Positions 13,278 to 24,930 of a DNA stretch of 64,000 nt are shown here, in pieces. The first letter of the stretch is position 1. The number at the start of each line of letters is the position of its first letter. The position numbers and the translations under genes are program-made. The notes under the pieces are model-generated. The model was not told the origin of the DNA. It saw only the letters and a list, made by a program, of their open reading frames with translations, and did no database searches. This DNA comes from Geosiphon pyriformis (lineage: Eukaryota > Glomeromycota > Glomeromycetes > Archaeosporales > Geosiphonaceae): contig JAAOMT010000183.1 in assembly GCA_016748015.1 (NCBI GenBank), positions 62,001 through 126,000 of the forward strand, in the 5' to 3' direction.

Positions 13278-15640
13278 GTATATATATTATATTATTTAAA
13301 AACTTAATAAATAAATCATATTATATATACAATATAGAATTATTATTATTAATTAATTTATTCATTTTTATAGTTATTTTAAATTTAAATCATATTTTAT
13401 CTTAATGTTTAATACAAATTAGTATTATTTTAATTTAAAAATTTAATAAAAATTATAAATTATTTAATTATAAAATAGTATAGTAATAATTTTAAAAAAA
13501 TAATAATTAATATAATAATAATTATTAAATAATATTAGCAGCAAATACAATCTTATAATATTATAGTATAATAATAATAAATATTATAGTAAAATATTAT
13601 AATAAGTTTTTTTATAAAATTACAAATATATATATACAATAATTTTAATATTAAAAAAAATCATTATATTAATTGTTTTTTAGTATTTACTTTTAATAAA
13701 AACATTTAAATAAACTTTTTAATCAAGTAAAAAAAATTAAAAACCATATTAAAAACTAAATTATAATAATAAAAGTATTAGTAATATTACTTAAATTATT
13801 AATTAAATAAAACTATTATTTATTAATTAAATTTTTTAAAAAAATAATTCTTGATTAAAATTATTCATATTGTTTATTAATTAATAAGAAACTTTATTGT
13901 AAAATTAAAAAAAAGTATTAAAAAACCATTAATATTTTATGTTTTTAAAGTAGAAAAATATTTTAAAAAACTGCAAAAATAGTTTTAAAAAAGATTTTAC
14001 TAACAACAAATAAAATTTAAATTAGTTTTTTAAAAAAAATATATAAATATATACAACAATTAAAATTTAAAAAATAACTTATATTATAATATTAACAAAA
14101 AAGTATTTAGTATCATATTATTATTATTATAATACAAATAAAATTAAAAAACTTATAAAAGACTGATTTTAGTTTAATCATAATTAATATATTAAAAAAA
14201 CAATTTTGTAATAATACACAAAAATTATTAATTTTAAGACTGTTTTTTTAGTATTTTTAAAATTAAAACAGCTTTCATATATCAACTTCTAAATATTATA
14301 TTTTTACAAAAAATAATATATAGAGTATTATTATACTTACATAAAAATAAAATATAAACATTTATTAAAAAATTTTAAAATTTAACACATTTTAATAATA
14401 GTTTTTTATGCATATTAAAATCTTTTTTACATGTAAAAATGTGATCAAAAAATTATTTTTGTGTAATATAAATACTAAATACTAAATTAAAATTAATTAT
14501 AAAGTTATTTTTTAATTATTATAAAAAGTTATTTATATATTTTATAATATAAATATATAAACTGATTAAAAATTTACTTATAAAACCAAATAATATGTGT
14601 GAATTAAAATACCAAAACATTAATATGCAAACTTAATTCATATTTCTAAATAAAATCTTATTAACTATTTTTATATTAAATTTAGTTTTCTATTAAATAC
14701 AATAAATAATATATAAATATTATATACAAAATAATAAATATTATTAAAAATTACAATATTATTTATTAAAATACACTATTTTTAAATAAAGACAAAAAGA
14801 AAAAGAGAAAAAAAAACAGTTATATTAATAAATGTAATTATTTAATTATTATTTTTATTGTTTAAATAATTTTTAACTTTTTATTAAATTAACTATATAT
14901 TATTATTTTTTTAGCAGTAATTACAAAAATTAATGAAAACCAAATTAAGTTTAAAAATATAAACATTCAAAATTATTTAACTATTTAAATAAATTATTAT
15001 TTTAAAAATTAAAACACATTTAAGAATTAATATAATAATTTGTAATTTAATTAATATTAAAAAAATCAAATTATAAATTTTGATATTAATACTCAAATCG
15101 AAATTTGAAAAAAAAGTTATTATTTTACATATAATTTTAAATAAACTCAGGTTTTTTAAAATAATTATTATTTATAATTAAATTAAAAAGATTTTATTAA
15201 ATTAAAATATTTAAAAAAACAATAAAAGTTATCAAGTTTTTTAAAATTTTAATAAAATTAATATTCATTATTATATTATTAATTTTTAATTCTATTTGTT
15301 TTTGTTTTTAATTTTAAAATTTTTAATTAATAAATAATTTTTAAAATTTTTAAACTCAATTTTTTAATATTAAATTTACTTATTTAAATGAATTAAATTA
15401 TTACTTATTATTAATATTTCTTTTGAAAAATTTGTTTAAATTAATTAATTTTTTATATATTTATATATAATTTAATTAATACATGATTGTTTTATTTATA
15501 AAAATAAAAATAAAATTATGAATAATATTTAATAATATATTCGTTTTAAATTTAATAATATTAAAATTACAAATTCAGATGTAAATAATTAAATTTTGTT
15601 TTTTTTACTTAAAATTATTCATCTATAATTTAGGAAAAAT
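13278..15640. other. AT-rich spacer, no gene seen
   Basis: Very AT-rich, with homopolymer runs and no coding pattern that I can support. It may be old transposon sequence decayed beyond recognition. Confidence 0.5.
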
Positions 15641-15784
15641 CCATGAACATTATACAACTGTTGTGAAAAAACACATTTAGCTTCCTATTTACTATTTAAA
15701 ATGTCCAAAAGTATACAACTTCTTAGACAAGATAATCGTCCATTTTTTTCATTCGCTACGAAGTTTATTGAGACTTAAACAAGG

Positions 15785-16053
15785 TTAATTAACAGTTGAA
15801 GGGTCTTGATGGATCAGCTCATAGCCCAAGTATTCTGGAATGAAGCAATCTGAGAACATGATTTTTTGTGAATTGTGTTTTTAAACAAAAAACCTTAAAT
15901 CATCATGAGTGATGGCTGTATCAAAGAAGTCTTGATATATAGATGATACTTACATTTGTGTTCAAATGGTGTTTGAGCTTCTGAATTTACTTGATTTAGA
16001 TTCAGTGACAGGCTGCACGAGCTAATATTATATTGACGTAGTATGGGTTTCAT
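15785..16053 (-). CDS. Possible small two-exon gene, 54 residues, function unknown
   Basis: Exon 1 is 15954-16053 and exon 2 is 15785-15849. They join in phase across an intron with a canonical GTAAGT donor and a TTCTCAG acceptor. The predicted protein starts MKPILRQYNISSCSL and ends GYELIHQDPSTVN. Base composition here is clearly less AT-rich than the spacer to the left. I do not recognise the protein; it has no membrane segment. It lies only 86 bp below the CSN5 stop, so it could instead be CSN5 3' UTR or an unusual downstream exon. Confidence rests on splice signals and composition only. Confidence 0.35.
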
Positions 16054-16139
16054 ATTTACACACAACACGTTTTTAATAATTATTGTAGGTATAGTCCATC
16101 TCTATCCTGCAGGTTTTTTGCAATCGAAATTTGGACGAA

Positions 16140-17722
16140 TTAGTTTGTCTTATCTGTTTGAGTGGCGGTAACCGTGATGTCTCTGGGGCTAGAGTATGGT
16201 TTATTAAATAACAAGTTCTTGAGAACTTGAGAAATCAAACCATGAGCAGCCTCAACTGTTATTTTTGTGCTTTGATCATATTATCAATTAGAAATTATAG
16301 AAAATGATCAGATCAATCAAATCCAAAAGAAAGAGCTCAGGGAGGATTGATTAAACAGTAAAATAAATACCTGTCTCTTGTTACTTTACTTAGTGGACTT
16401 TCATCTGCTTTTTTCTTCTCTTGATTTGTAGTAGTATTTGTAGTTGGTGCACCAGAATTACTGGTACTTGAAATACCTAACGAAGCTGTGGCAGAGCCGG
16501 CAGGGACAGTAGCAGGCTGCGATGACGTAGGTGGGGGTGCGCGACTACCACTACTGCTGCTCATAAAGCCAGATATCCTCCCGCTTTGCTGCAATTGTAT
16601 TTCTGTTTGTTCAAGCTTTTCGGCAAGATCCTTAATTTGTCGCGCTGCATATTCACGATTCTATATGACATAAAGAGTTAAATTAAAAATAAATTTGCAA
16701 CTTGAAATAAGGAAGAGGTATTCACCGTGATGAGAGGCGATTGCGATAATGTGTTAACCCAATATTTATTCCAAAGTAGTTCCAATAAATGGGTATCAAG
16801 AGTCGATTTAAAATGCGAAATTTCAAGTTGGTAATACCTATTTATTGATAAAAATTAATATCACAATTTTAAAACAAGGTCATAAAAAAATAGAATGTGG
16901 TCAAAAATAATCTCACTGTTTGCAATGAACACCGAAGTCTTCAATTTTACTCAAGGGGATAGTTTGATATTCTGAAGGGCCCTCATCGGGAGCTTTATAT
17001 CCCTAATAAGGGAAATTTTCTGGCATGATCAAAATCATGTTAAGGGTATTATTATGGAATTGATAAATGATACTTACCGCGGGGAAAGTTCTAAATGCAC
17101 CAATCTCTACCTTTCCAGCTGAAATTGTTCGATTGGGATCAATCTGTTACATTAAATTGGATAAACTGGTCACTTTTTGACAGAAAATTAAATTTATAGA
17201 ATCAATTAGAATGTAGTATACCACAATTGCTACAAAAGGATCCTGGTATTGCTGATTTGTCATTTGGGTGGTAACATCAATTCCAGAAAGCCAACAGCCA
17301 TAGCCTGGATGGCTGTGATACCAACCGACGGCGTTCTCTAATCTCCCGACTTGCCTAATCAAAGTCAGATATTGAACCATGTATTCATAACCTTGCTCCT
17401 GGGCGTTCACGCGTGTTTCAGTACCCTCAACCGGCAATGCGTATGCGTCCATGATTATCAGGGTTCTACCGTTAATTTTCCCTTGCATGAGACCCATGAC
17501 CTCAATGCTACCTCCGGATCGAGCGTGCATGACCATCTTGATTAAAGCAACAGCTGATATTCTCACTTTATCAAAGTAATGAGGATCTTTGGACCAAGGT
17601 TTTGTAGAGAGTATTGAAGTCTGCTCTGCATTGTTAAAGTGATAAATCTGATCTTGGGCAGGATCAACTTCAACAATGTTGTTTGCAAGCTCAAAAGTCT
17701 TGCGAGCGTTCTCGGTATCCAT
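16140..17722 (-). CDS. CSN5: COP9 signalosome subunit 5 (JAMM deneddylase)
   Basis: Catalytic subunit of the COP9 signalosome, a zinc metalloprotease that removes NEDD8/Rub1 from cullins. Six exons fit in phase: 17222-17722, 17078-17143, 16917-17002, 16726-16837, 16371-16660 and 16140-16269, giving 394 residues. Exon 1 holds the MPN+ core: the glutamate in [11 protein letters not shown] and the JAMM motif [14 protein letters not shown] with its two histidines, serine and aspartate. Later exons carry [18 protein letters not shown] and the helix [19 protein letters not shown], both typical of CSN5 rather than Rpn11. A Ser/Pro/Ala/Thr-rich linker (about 16385-16560) precedes the conserved C-terminal helix [17 protein letters not shown]. 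About 22 residues follow that helix, more than usual, so the final stop could be misplaced. Confidence 0.93.
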
Positions 17723-18199
17723 CAGAATTATTGAAATATTGAGAATGAATCAACATTCCTATTTATTGTCACGACTCACATGATCGAAATGATTTTTAAC
17801 ACAAAAGTGGGTTTTCAATAAAATAATAAATCAAAAATTGTTTAAACATTAACAATAAAATAAATAAATAAGTATATGCTAATTAGTAATCTGAATTGTA
17901 AATTATTAATACAAAATATTATTGCTAATTATAATAATTTTTATTAATTTATTAAATCAATTATAGTGGTTTCTTTATAAGTACATGTTCTTAAAAAAAA
18001 TATTTACTTAAAAAATAGCCAATAAAAAATAGATATTCTTTTATTAAGTTAATTAATTATATATATTATAAAATTTTTATTTGAATTTATATTATATAAT
18101 TGCTTATAATATCTTTTAATTCCATTATTTTTCATATTTTTCAAATTAAGACAAGTAATAAGTTTATGAATTTTCATTTTTATTATGAATTAAAACAGA
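17723..18199. other. CSN5 upstream region and AT-rich spacer
   Basis: The first 100 bp or so must include the CSN5 promoter. No clear TATA box is visible. The rest is AT-rich with no coding pattern. Confidence 0.4.
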
Positions 18200-19060
18200 T
18201 TTTACAAGCTTAATTCTATTAATAACCAATTTTTTTTATGTTTTTTGATTATTTTAAGACTTTTTATCTTAAATATATAATTATATACAATTTTTACATA
18301 AAAACAATTTAAGAAAACAATACAATTTTGTTTTATTTTTTTATAAAAACCACTTTATATAAAAATTTTAGTTTATTTATTTAAATATTATGCAATTTTA
18401 GCTGTAATTTATATATTTTTAGGCTTTTATATATATTAATTTAAGCTTTAATGTTATTTTTAAAAAAAAAATTATTTTAAATATATATAATTATAAACAA
18501 TTTTTACATAAAATATTTAAAAAAACTAATACAAACTTATTTTAAAATTGTATAATAATTAAAATATTGATTGTATTATATTAAAAAAACAAATTAAAAT
18601 TTTATATAAAATAATTTTTGTAAAAATATAAAACAAATTTGTATTGTTTTCTTGAATAACTTTTATATAAAATTGTTTATAATTATATATTTAAAAAAGA
18701 ATTTTTTTAAAAATACTAAAACTTAAATTAATAAGATTTAAAAAAATATAATATTTAAAATATTAGTTATATTATGCCAAAAAAATAAAATAAATTTTTA
18801 CATAATATAATTTTATATTGTTTCTTAAATAATTTTCATGTAAAATTATTTATAATTAGATATTTAAGAAAAAAGTTTTAAAAATAATATTAAAACTTAA
18901 ATTAGCAAAATATAAATAATAATTAAAATTACATAATATTTAAAATATTAATTATATTATATATATAAAAACTGAGTTTTTATTTATATGTTTTAAATTT
19001 TGTTAATTTAAACTTTAATATTATTTTTACATAAAATTTTTTAAAAATTTGCTTTTTTTA
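18200..19060. repeat. Cluster of direct and inverted AT-rich repeats
   Basis: A unit of roughly 100-150 bp, containing AATATATAATTATA, ACAATTTTTACATAAAA and AAGAAAACAATACAA blocks, recurs about 18250-18340 and 18440-18545 in one orientation and about 18620-18740 and 18810-18915 in the other. A partial copy lies near 19005-19050. Together they form a loose palindrome centred near 18590. I see no coding capacity. It could be the remains of a foldback or MITE-like element. Confidence 0.55.
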
Positions 19061-19244
19061 TTTTAAATTAAATAAAAAATAATTGAAACTTCTTTTTTTT
19101 TTATGTCCCAAATTCCTGAAAGAGAGTCTTTTTTGTTGAGAGAAGTTTTTTTTACTGTCTTTACTTTTTATCACTATTCAGTTAGACACTTCATAATCTT
19201 TTCTGTTTAAATACAAGGCTGCTGTTGGTGGTGGCATTTCTGTT

Positions 19245-20395
19245 ATGAAGAAAGTTAAGAAGAAGTTGCTGTCTGGTTCTGCTATGGTTGACTTTTCTTC
19301 TAGAAAGAAACGCAAGAGTGATTTATTAGTAGAACTCATCAAGATGGTTGATATTGCTGCTAGTGGTGCCTCTGGTGGTACAGCTGAGAGTGTGAGTGGG
19401 GATACTACTGAGTCCAAAAGTGTTGATATGGAAGAGAAGTATTTAGTAGAAAAAACCAGCTTCCAGCAAAAAAGTGAGGGAGAGTCTGGTGGTAATAATA
19501 CTGAAATGATGCCCAAAAGTCCCAAAAAAATTGTTACCAAGTGTACTCTTGGAAAATTTCTTAGCACTATTAACTTTGACATGGAAAATGATGATGATAA
19601 TGATATTTTGGATGGATCACTCTTTCTCTCTCTCCCTTTCTCTTTCAAACATATGGTGCAGGTCTCAGTTAGGAAATCTTTTGCTCTGAATATTGATCTT
19701 GGAGTAGTGGCTGGCAAGTTGTCTCAGAAAAAATTAGCCTATATTAGAAAAATTTTCTCTGGTGTAAATAGTTTTGGGGGGTCTCTGCCCTCTCAAAATT
19801 TGGTGAAATCATTTGGATTTTTTTTACTTCTGATAAGGCAATGATGGCTACAGCAAAATTGGCAAATGATCATGGTGTTGTGGTAAACACTGATTTCAAG
19901 TGTCCTATCAACAACTGTATAAATCAGACAATTGTGCTAAAGAAAATTCTAGTAGGAACATCTGTTAAGACTGTGTGAACTGTGATATCTGAATTTGAAA
20001 AGATTAAGGCAATCAAAATGCAATTGGTGAGTTTGTGGCAGAAAACGATCATCGAGTTAAATAATCAGAATTAAGCTGATTTTTTGGCTTCTAAGTAGTC
20101 TATTCTTATCAGGAAAGATGCAGTGCATGTGGCCAGGACTGATGTTGACAAACAAATGTGGAATGCCAGGAATATTTACAGAGCATTGCTTTATACTCTC
20201 CTTGTGAGAATAACTGCTCATGACCTGTGGGAATTCATTGGTTTTATGGGTGAAAAAACCTGTGTCATCAATCACAATCCAATCAATTATACTTGTGCTT
20301 GTTATGCCATAGTGTGTTTCAAATCTGAGTTAAATTTGGCTAATGTAATTGCTACAACACCTGTTATAAAAAGAGTTGGTCTCTATTGGTCTCGC
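19245..20395 (+). pseudogene. LINE ORF1, N-terminal part (cut by LTR insertion)
   Basis: An open frame of 199 codons from 19245 encodes a charged, Ser/Gly-rich N-terminus, an acidic patch (NDDDNDILDGS) and a block VSVRKSFALNIDLG that recurs in both decayed LINE copies. The coding trace continues past frame breaks near 19840 and stops near 19976 and 20073 through an RRM-like region with the LWQ motif, to YWSR at 20395. There the LTR element begins. The ATG at 19245 is simply the first in this frame; the real start may lie upstream. Confidence 0.7.
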
Positions 20396-21232
20396 TGTTA
20401 CAGATGATTTTTTCTACTATGGAGTTGAATAACAAATCCATAACTTGGTGCTCAAAAGCTATCTCTGTTGATAATGTTCTGAAGTGTTGTATCTGAAGGT
20501 TTTGATGGAGTTCTTTGTATAATAAACAGAGATTCAATAAGGGTTTTATCCATAGCTTTCCAGACTCACAAGTCTGTCAATTTTTTTCTCGGCTTGGTGG
20601 CTGGTAATTCTTTGGTAAGTAATCTGTATTTTTTGTACATGTCCTACCCACTTGCAGAAGTCTTTTACCAGGCAATCCTTGACGTTAGTAATCAGCGCTT
20701 TTAATCAATTGGTTAATGCACAATAACAAAATCAAAGAAAATAAAAAAAATAAAGAAATATAAAGAAAAAAGCCAAGGTGATTTGCAAATTTAGTATTCC
20801 GTCAATATCTGTGATCAAGAGCTATTGTTCCAGTGTAGTTAAGTATTAATTACTATCAACATAGAGTGTTAATAGTGAGGAGTGGATTGAGATATGAAAT
20901 AATTATTTATTTGATGATTGTGTTTCTGAGCTAAGGATTCTGTCGTATCGATTCTGTCTTTTCTGTTTCTAATGCTACTGCTATATATACATAATTGAGA
21001 TTTCTTAATTCCTTGATTCTTCATGACAGAAATCCTAGAATTCCTGGAATCCTGTGATTCCTTTGAGAGGAATCCTGGAATTCTGGAATCCTGTAATTCC
21101 TTATTGGGGAATCCTGAAATTCCTGGAATCTTGCAATTCCTGAAAGGAATCTTAGAATTCCATATTTACTACGCCTACTTTTGATTGGCTAATAATCATG
21201 CTAATATATTTCCTATATTTCTATGAGTAATA
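20396..21232 (-). repeat. LTR of element 1 (3' LTR)
   Basis: 837 bp, the same length as its partner. In transcribed sense it starts TATTACTC (mutated from TGTTAC) and ends CTGTAACA. It includes a region rich in GGAATTC/GGAATCCTG units (about 21040-21165). A purine-rich tract AAAAAGAGGGAA just inside the LTR fits a polypurine tract. Confidence 0.9.
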
Positions 21233-21510
21233 TTATTCCCTCTTTTTAATATTGAGCTCCGTCAAAATTCAACTCATTTAATTCCCCCTCTTGAAGTATT
21301 TTCTGGATTTTGTTTTCGAGAATTACTTGTGTTATTTGGGTCTGTAATTCTTCAAATTGAGCATTGGTGATTTTTCCCAATTGATTACTGGTAACCATAT
21401 CCATTGCTTTGTTGAGCAATATTTCTGGTCCATCTTAAAATGCTGTGTGTATTCGGTATATGGCTCGGGCCTGTGTAGATAAGTTGTTCCTTCTCACAAA
21501 ATGTTCTAAT

Positions 21511-21873
21511 TGTTGTAGTATTCTTTTGTCAAATAATTGCTTTGTTTTATCTGTATATAGATTCTGGATATTTACATGTTGTCCCAAGTAAAAATAACAA
21601 TAGTTTCGTGAAAATTGTTGTATCTACCAATTCCAAGTTTCTTTAGTCAATTCTTAATATAGTGACTCTTTTGTCGGCTCTTTTATTGCTAATTTTACTT
21701 TCGCAATAATTTTGTCCACAGTATTTTTAGTTTTCTTCTGTGTTCTGAGTTGAAATGTCTTTTTAGTATCTTGATATTGAATGGTTTGTTGATTGATTGT
21801 AATTTCCATTTCCTGATGTTGGATTAATTGAAAGAGTTGTTGTGCTAGTGAGTGAATGTTGTCTGTAATTTCC
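21511..21873. repeat. 363-bp direct duplicate, left copy
   Basis: Matches 21894-22256 base for base as far as I can read it. It ends exactly at the N run. Confidence 0.9.
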
Positions 21874-21893
21874 NNNNNNNNNNNNNNNNNNNN
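21874..21893. other. Assembly gap of 20 N
   Basis: Twenty undefined bases sit exactly between the two 363-bp copies. The third ORF stays in frame if one copy and the gap are removed, so this is most likely two overlapping contig ends joined without merging. Confidence 0.95.
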
Positions 21894-22256
21894 TGTTGTA
21901 GTATTCTTTTGTCAAATAATTGCTTTGTTTTATCTGTATATAGATTCTGGATATTTACATGTTGTCCCAAGTAAAAATAACAATAGTTTCGTGAAAATTG
22001 TTGTATCTACCAATTCCAAGTTTCTTTAGTCAATTCTTAATATAGTGACTCTTTTGTCGGCTCTTTTATTGCTAATTTTACTTTCGCAATAATTTTGTCC
22101 ACAGTATTTTTAGTTTTCTTCTGTGTTCTGAGTTGAAATGTCTTTTTAGTATCTTGATATTGAATGGTTTGTTGATTGATTGTAATTTCCATTTCCTGAT
22201 GTTGGATTAATTGAAAGAGTTGTTGTGCTAGTGAGTGAATGTTGTCTGTAATTTCC
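21894..22256. repeat. 363-bp direct duplicate, right copy
   Basis: Second copy of 21511-21873, starting right after the N run. Confidence 0.9.
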
Positions 22257-22453
22257 ATTTTTCTGATATTTCCTGTTACGTTTACCATGTTTTTATATAT
22301 TTTTTTGATAGATTAATTTAACATGTTGTTGTTGATAATAACAATTGGTTCCAAATCTCGTGGAATCTCATTTGGTTGAACTAGTATTTTCTGTACTCCT
22401 AATTGTGAAATATTACTGGTAGATAGTAGTGTAATGTTGTGATATGGTTTCAG

Positions 22454-23695
22454 TTAATCTTCATGTGCTGCTTTGGTTAAAATTTTGTTATCCAATCTTA
22501 ATTTGTAAGCTCCATTTCCTAGAATTTCTTCTATGTGAAATAGTCCATCCCATTTGGGGTCAAATTTTCCACTCCATTGTTTTTCCACTTTGGTACGATG
22601 TAGTAATACTTTGTTTCCAATCTTGAATTCAACTGGTTTGTCTGGTAGTTGACTATTGTGTCTTTCTTTCTGTTTTTCTTGTGATTTTTGAATATTATCA
22701 GCTGCTCTTTTTCGTTTGTTTTCCAATGTTTCTATTAAGTCATATGTTCTTCTCAGCAATGTTTCTTGAAAATTTTTTTTTGTTATTGGTTCAGCTGGAT
22801 ATGTATTAATTTCTTTCTCTACTGGTAACATTGCTGTTCTCCCATACACTAATTCAAATGGTGTTGCTTGTGTAGTATCTTGTTTCATTGTTCGATAAGC
22901 AAATAGTACTGATGATATGAACAAATCCCAATCGTTCTGGTTTTTTTGGCTGAGCTTTGCTATTGCTTCACACAATGTTCTGTTGAATCTTTCTACTAAT
23001 CCATTGGTTTGTGGGTGGTATGGTGATGATAATGGTCTTTTGATTCCGAATCTTTGGCTCAATTCTGTTAATGTTCTGTTCACAAAATGAGTTCTTTGGT
23101 CTGATAATAATTCTTTTGGACATCTATGTTGACAAATCAAATCCTGATAAATAAATTTGGTGATGGATTCTGCATCCGTTCTTTGAATTGCTTTCACCTC
23201 TGGCCATTTAGTGAGATAATCCATAGCTACTGCTATGTATCTGTTTCCTTTGCTGGTGATTGTTAATGGTCTGACTAAATCAATTCCAATATGGTTGAAT
23301 AGTTGTCCCACTTTGATTGGTCTTAATGGTTCATTGGGTCTTGTTCCTTCTTTTCGCTGACAAGCATCACAATTTTGAACATATTGAATGATGTCTGAGT
23401 ACATTGATGGCCAATAGTATCTCTTTTTGGTTCTTTTCATGGTTGCTTTTTTGTGAAAATGTCCTGCTGTTAGATTTGAGTACATGTTGAATAATATTGT
23501 CTCTTTTTCTGGCTCTGTAATTACTCTGGTTGGTTGATCTGGATCCCTTCTATTTTTCCAATAAAGTATATTTTGGTGAGTGATAAAATATTTTGATTGT
23601 TGTTTAATATTCTTTCGTTTCATTTGAGATAAATTCTCCTTGAACTGTTGAGTGTTTATATAATGTTGCAATTGTTGATATTTTTGTATGTTCAT
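22454..23695 (-). CDS. Integrase region of element 1
   Basis: An open frame of 413 codons with the Ty3/gypsy integrase layout. The zinc-binding N-terminal domain spans about residues 70-112 (TAGHF, then CDACQ). The catalytic core has D139 (HIGIDLV), D199 (LLSDQRTHF) and E235 (GLVERF), a D,D-35-E spacing. A C-terminal domain contains GNKVLLHRTKVEKQWSGKFD. One zinc-binding histidine before TAGHF appears changed to Tyr (MYSNL here, MHSDL in element 2). In the element this is part of a pol polyprotein, so the ATG at 23695 is only the first Met after a stop. The TAA at the end replaces a codon within the C-terminal domain; homology (LKPYHN) continues about 70 bp further. Confidence 0.9.
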   Translation of the reverse strand: MNIQKYQQLQHYINTQQFKENLSQMKRKNIKQQSKYFITHQNILYWKNRRDPDQPTRVITEPEKETILFNMYSNLTAGHFHKKATMKRTKKRYYWPSMYSDIIQYVQNCDACQRKEGTRPNEPLRPIKVGQLFNHIGIDLVRPLTITSKGNRYIAVAMDYLTKWPEVKAIQRTDAESITKFIYQDLICQHRCPKELLSDQRTHFVNRTLTELSQRFGIKRPLSSPYHPQTNGLVERFNRTLCEAIAKLSQKNQNDWDLFISSVLFAYRTMKQDTTQATPFELVYGRTAMLPVEKEINTYPAEPITKKNFQETLLRRTYDLIETLENKRKRAADNIQKSQEKQKERHNSQLPDKPVEFKIGNKVLLHRTKVEKQWSGKFDPKWDGLFHIEEILGNGAYKLRLDNKILTKAAHED

Positions 23696-23757
23696 TTTTT
23701 GTTGTATTTTTTGTTGGTATTGTTCTGGTTTTGTTATATTTTTGGGTTGAAATGTTC

Positions 23758-24930
23758 CTAGATTTGTCTCATTCGCAATAAACTGTCCGCATTTCTGTTG
23801 TCTTTTCCCTTTTTATAATGTATAGTATAATTATATAATATGAGTGCTATTTTCCATCTTGACTGTCTTCCATTTCCAAATTCTTGTTTTTGAAGTGATG
23901 TTAATCCTTTGTGATTTGTGTACACTTTAAACTTCTGACTCAAGTATTTTTTCCATTTCATGACTGCCCAGTATATTGCTAAGTGTTCTTGTTCTGGTGT
24001 TCCATAGTTCTTTTTGGTGGGTGTTAAACCTCTGCTGGCATATGCTACTGGATGTTCTCTGCCGTCTGGTCTTCTCTAAGATAGTACTGCTCTTAATGTT
24101 TGGCCAGATGCATTGGTGGTAATGATGAATAATTTGCTGTGATCTGGATAGATCAGTACTGGAGCTTGGATGAGCTTTCTTTTCAAAGTATCAAAAGCTT
24201 CTTGTTGACTTTCTGTCCATTCATATTTTGTATTTTTGTTTTGCAGTTGGTTGAGTGGCTGTGTTATCTTGGAGAAGTTTTTGATAAAATGTCGATAGTA
24301 GCTGGCAAATTCCAAGAATGATTTCAGTTCTGTCATATTGGTCAGCACTGAAAAGTTCTTTACTATCTCTATTTTCTTTGGATCTGTTTTGATGCCATTT
24401 TTGCTGACTATGTGTTCCAAGAATTTTAGTTTTGTCTTGCCAAAGAAGCACTTTGTTGCATTTAACTTTAGTCCTGTTCTTCTTAGTCTTTCGAACACTT
24501 GTTAAAGATGATGAAGATGATCATCAAATGTTTTTGAGAATACATTGGTGTCATCCAAGTATACAACTACTGATTTCCACAATAAGCCAGTATAAATGAT
24601 TTCCATTAGCCATTGAAAAGTTGCTGGGGTATTGGTTAAGCCGAATGGCATTACTTCAAATTCGAAATTCCCATCTTCTTTTTGTCGGCCGGATTCATGG
24701 CTACTTGCCAGTAACCACTATCCAAATCTAATGTTGAAAACCATTTGTTCCCACTGAAAGCATCAAATAATTCCTGTATTCGTGGAGTTGAATAACTGTC
24801 TTCACAAGTTACACCATTGAGTTTCCTGTAGTCTACACAAAATCAGATTTTTCTATTCTTCTTATGGACGAGTACTACTGATAACAACCATGGGCTTATT
24901 GATGGCTGAATTAGCCCATTGTCAAGCATT
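23758..24930 (-). pseudogene. Reverse transcriptase and RNase H of element 1 (broken)
   Basis: Coding trace in order: MLDNGLIQPSISPW just left of 24930, FCVDYRKLN, FSTLDLDSGYWQVAMNPAD, then a short deletion and frame change near 24680. It continues through the RT box VVYLDDTN (about 24555) and CFFGKTKLKFLEHIVSKNG. RNase H follows: IITTNASGQ has Asn where the catalytic Asp belongs, then YGTPEQEHLAIYWAV, and it ends near 23761 with NADSLLRMRQI. In-frame stops fall near 24850, 24501 and 24076. Copying of the element and removal of its RNA template would have been its role; it is dead here. Confidence 0.85.

Larger units (their letters stand above)
21246..22288 (-). pseudogene. Third ORF of element 1, downstream of integrase (unknown function)
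   Basis: Read right to left, one frame runs from ATG 22288 or 22258 to a stop at 21246 once the 363-bp duplicate and N run are removed. From ATG 22258 that is 209 codons, broken by three in-frame stops. The protein looks mainly helical and Gln-rich (SLAQQLFQLIQHQ, FEELQTQITQVILENKI) with no membrane segment or signal peptide. The same protein of the same length lies after the integrase of element 2 (41360-41989), with clear similarity along its length. That argues for a real element gene. I do not recognise it. Confidence 0.6.

Noticed and set aside
21246..22288. Third ORF as an envelope gene
   Set aside because: No signal peptide, membrane helix or Cys-rich ectodomain is visible; it is helical and soluble-looking.
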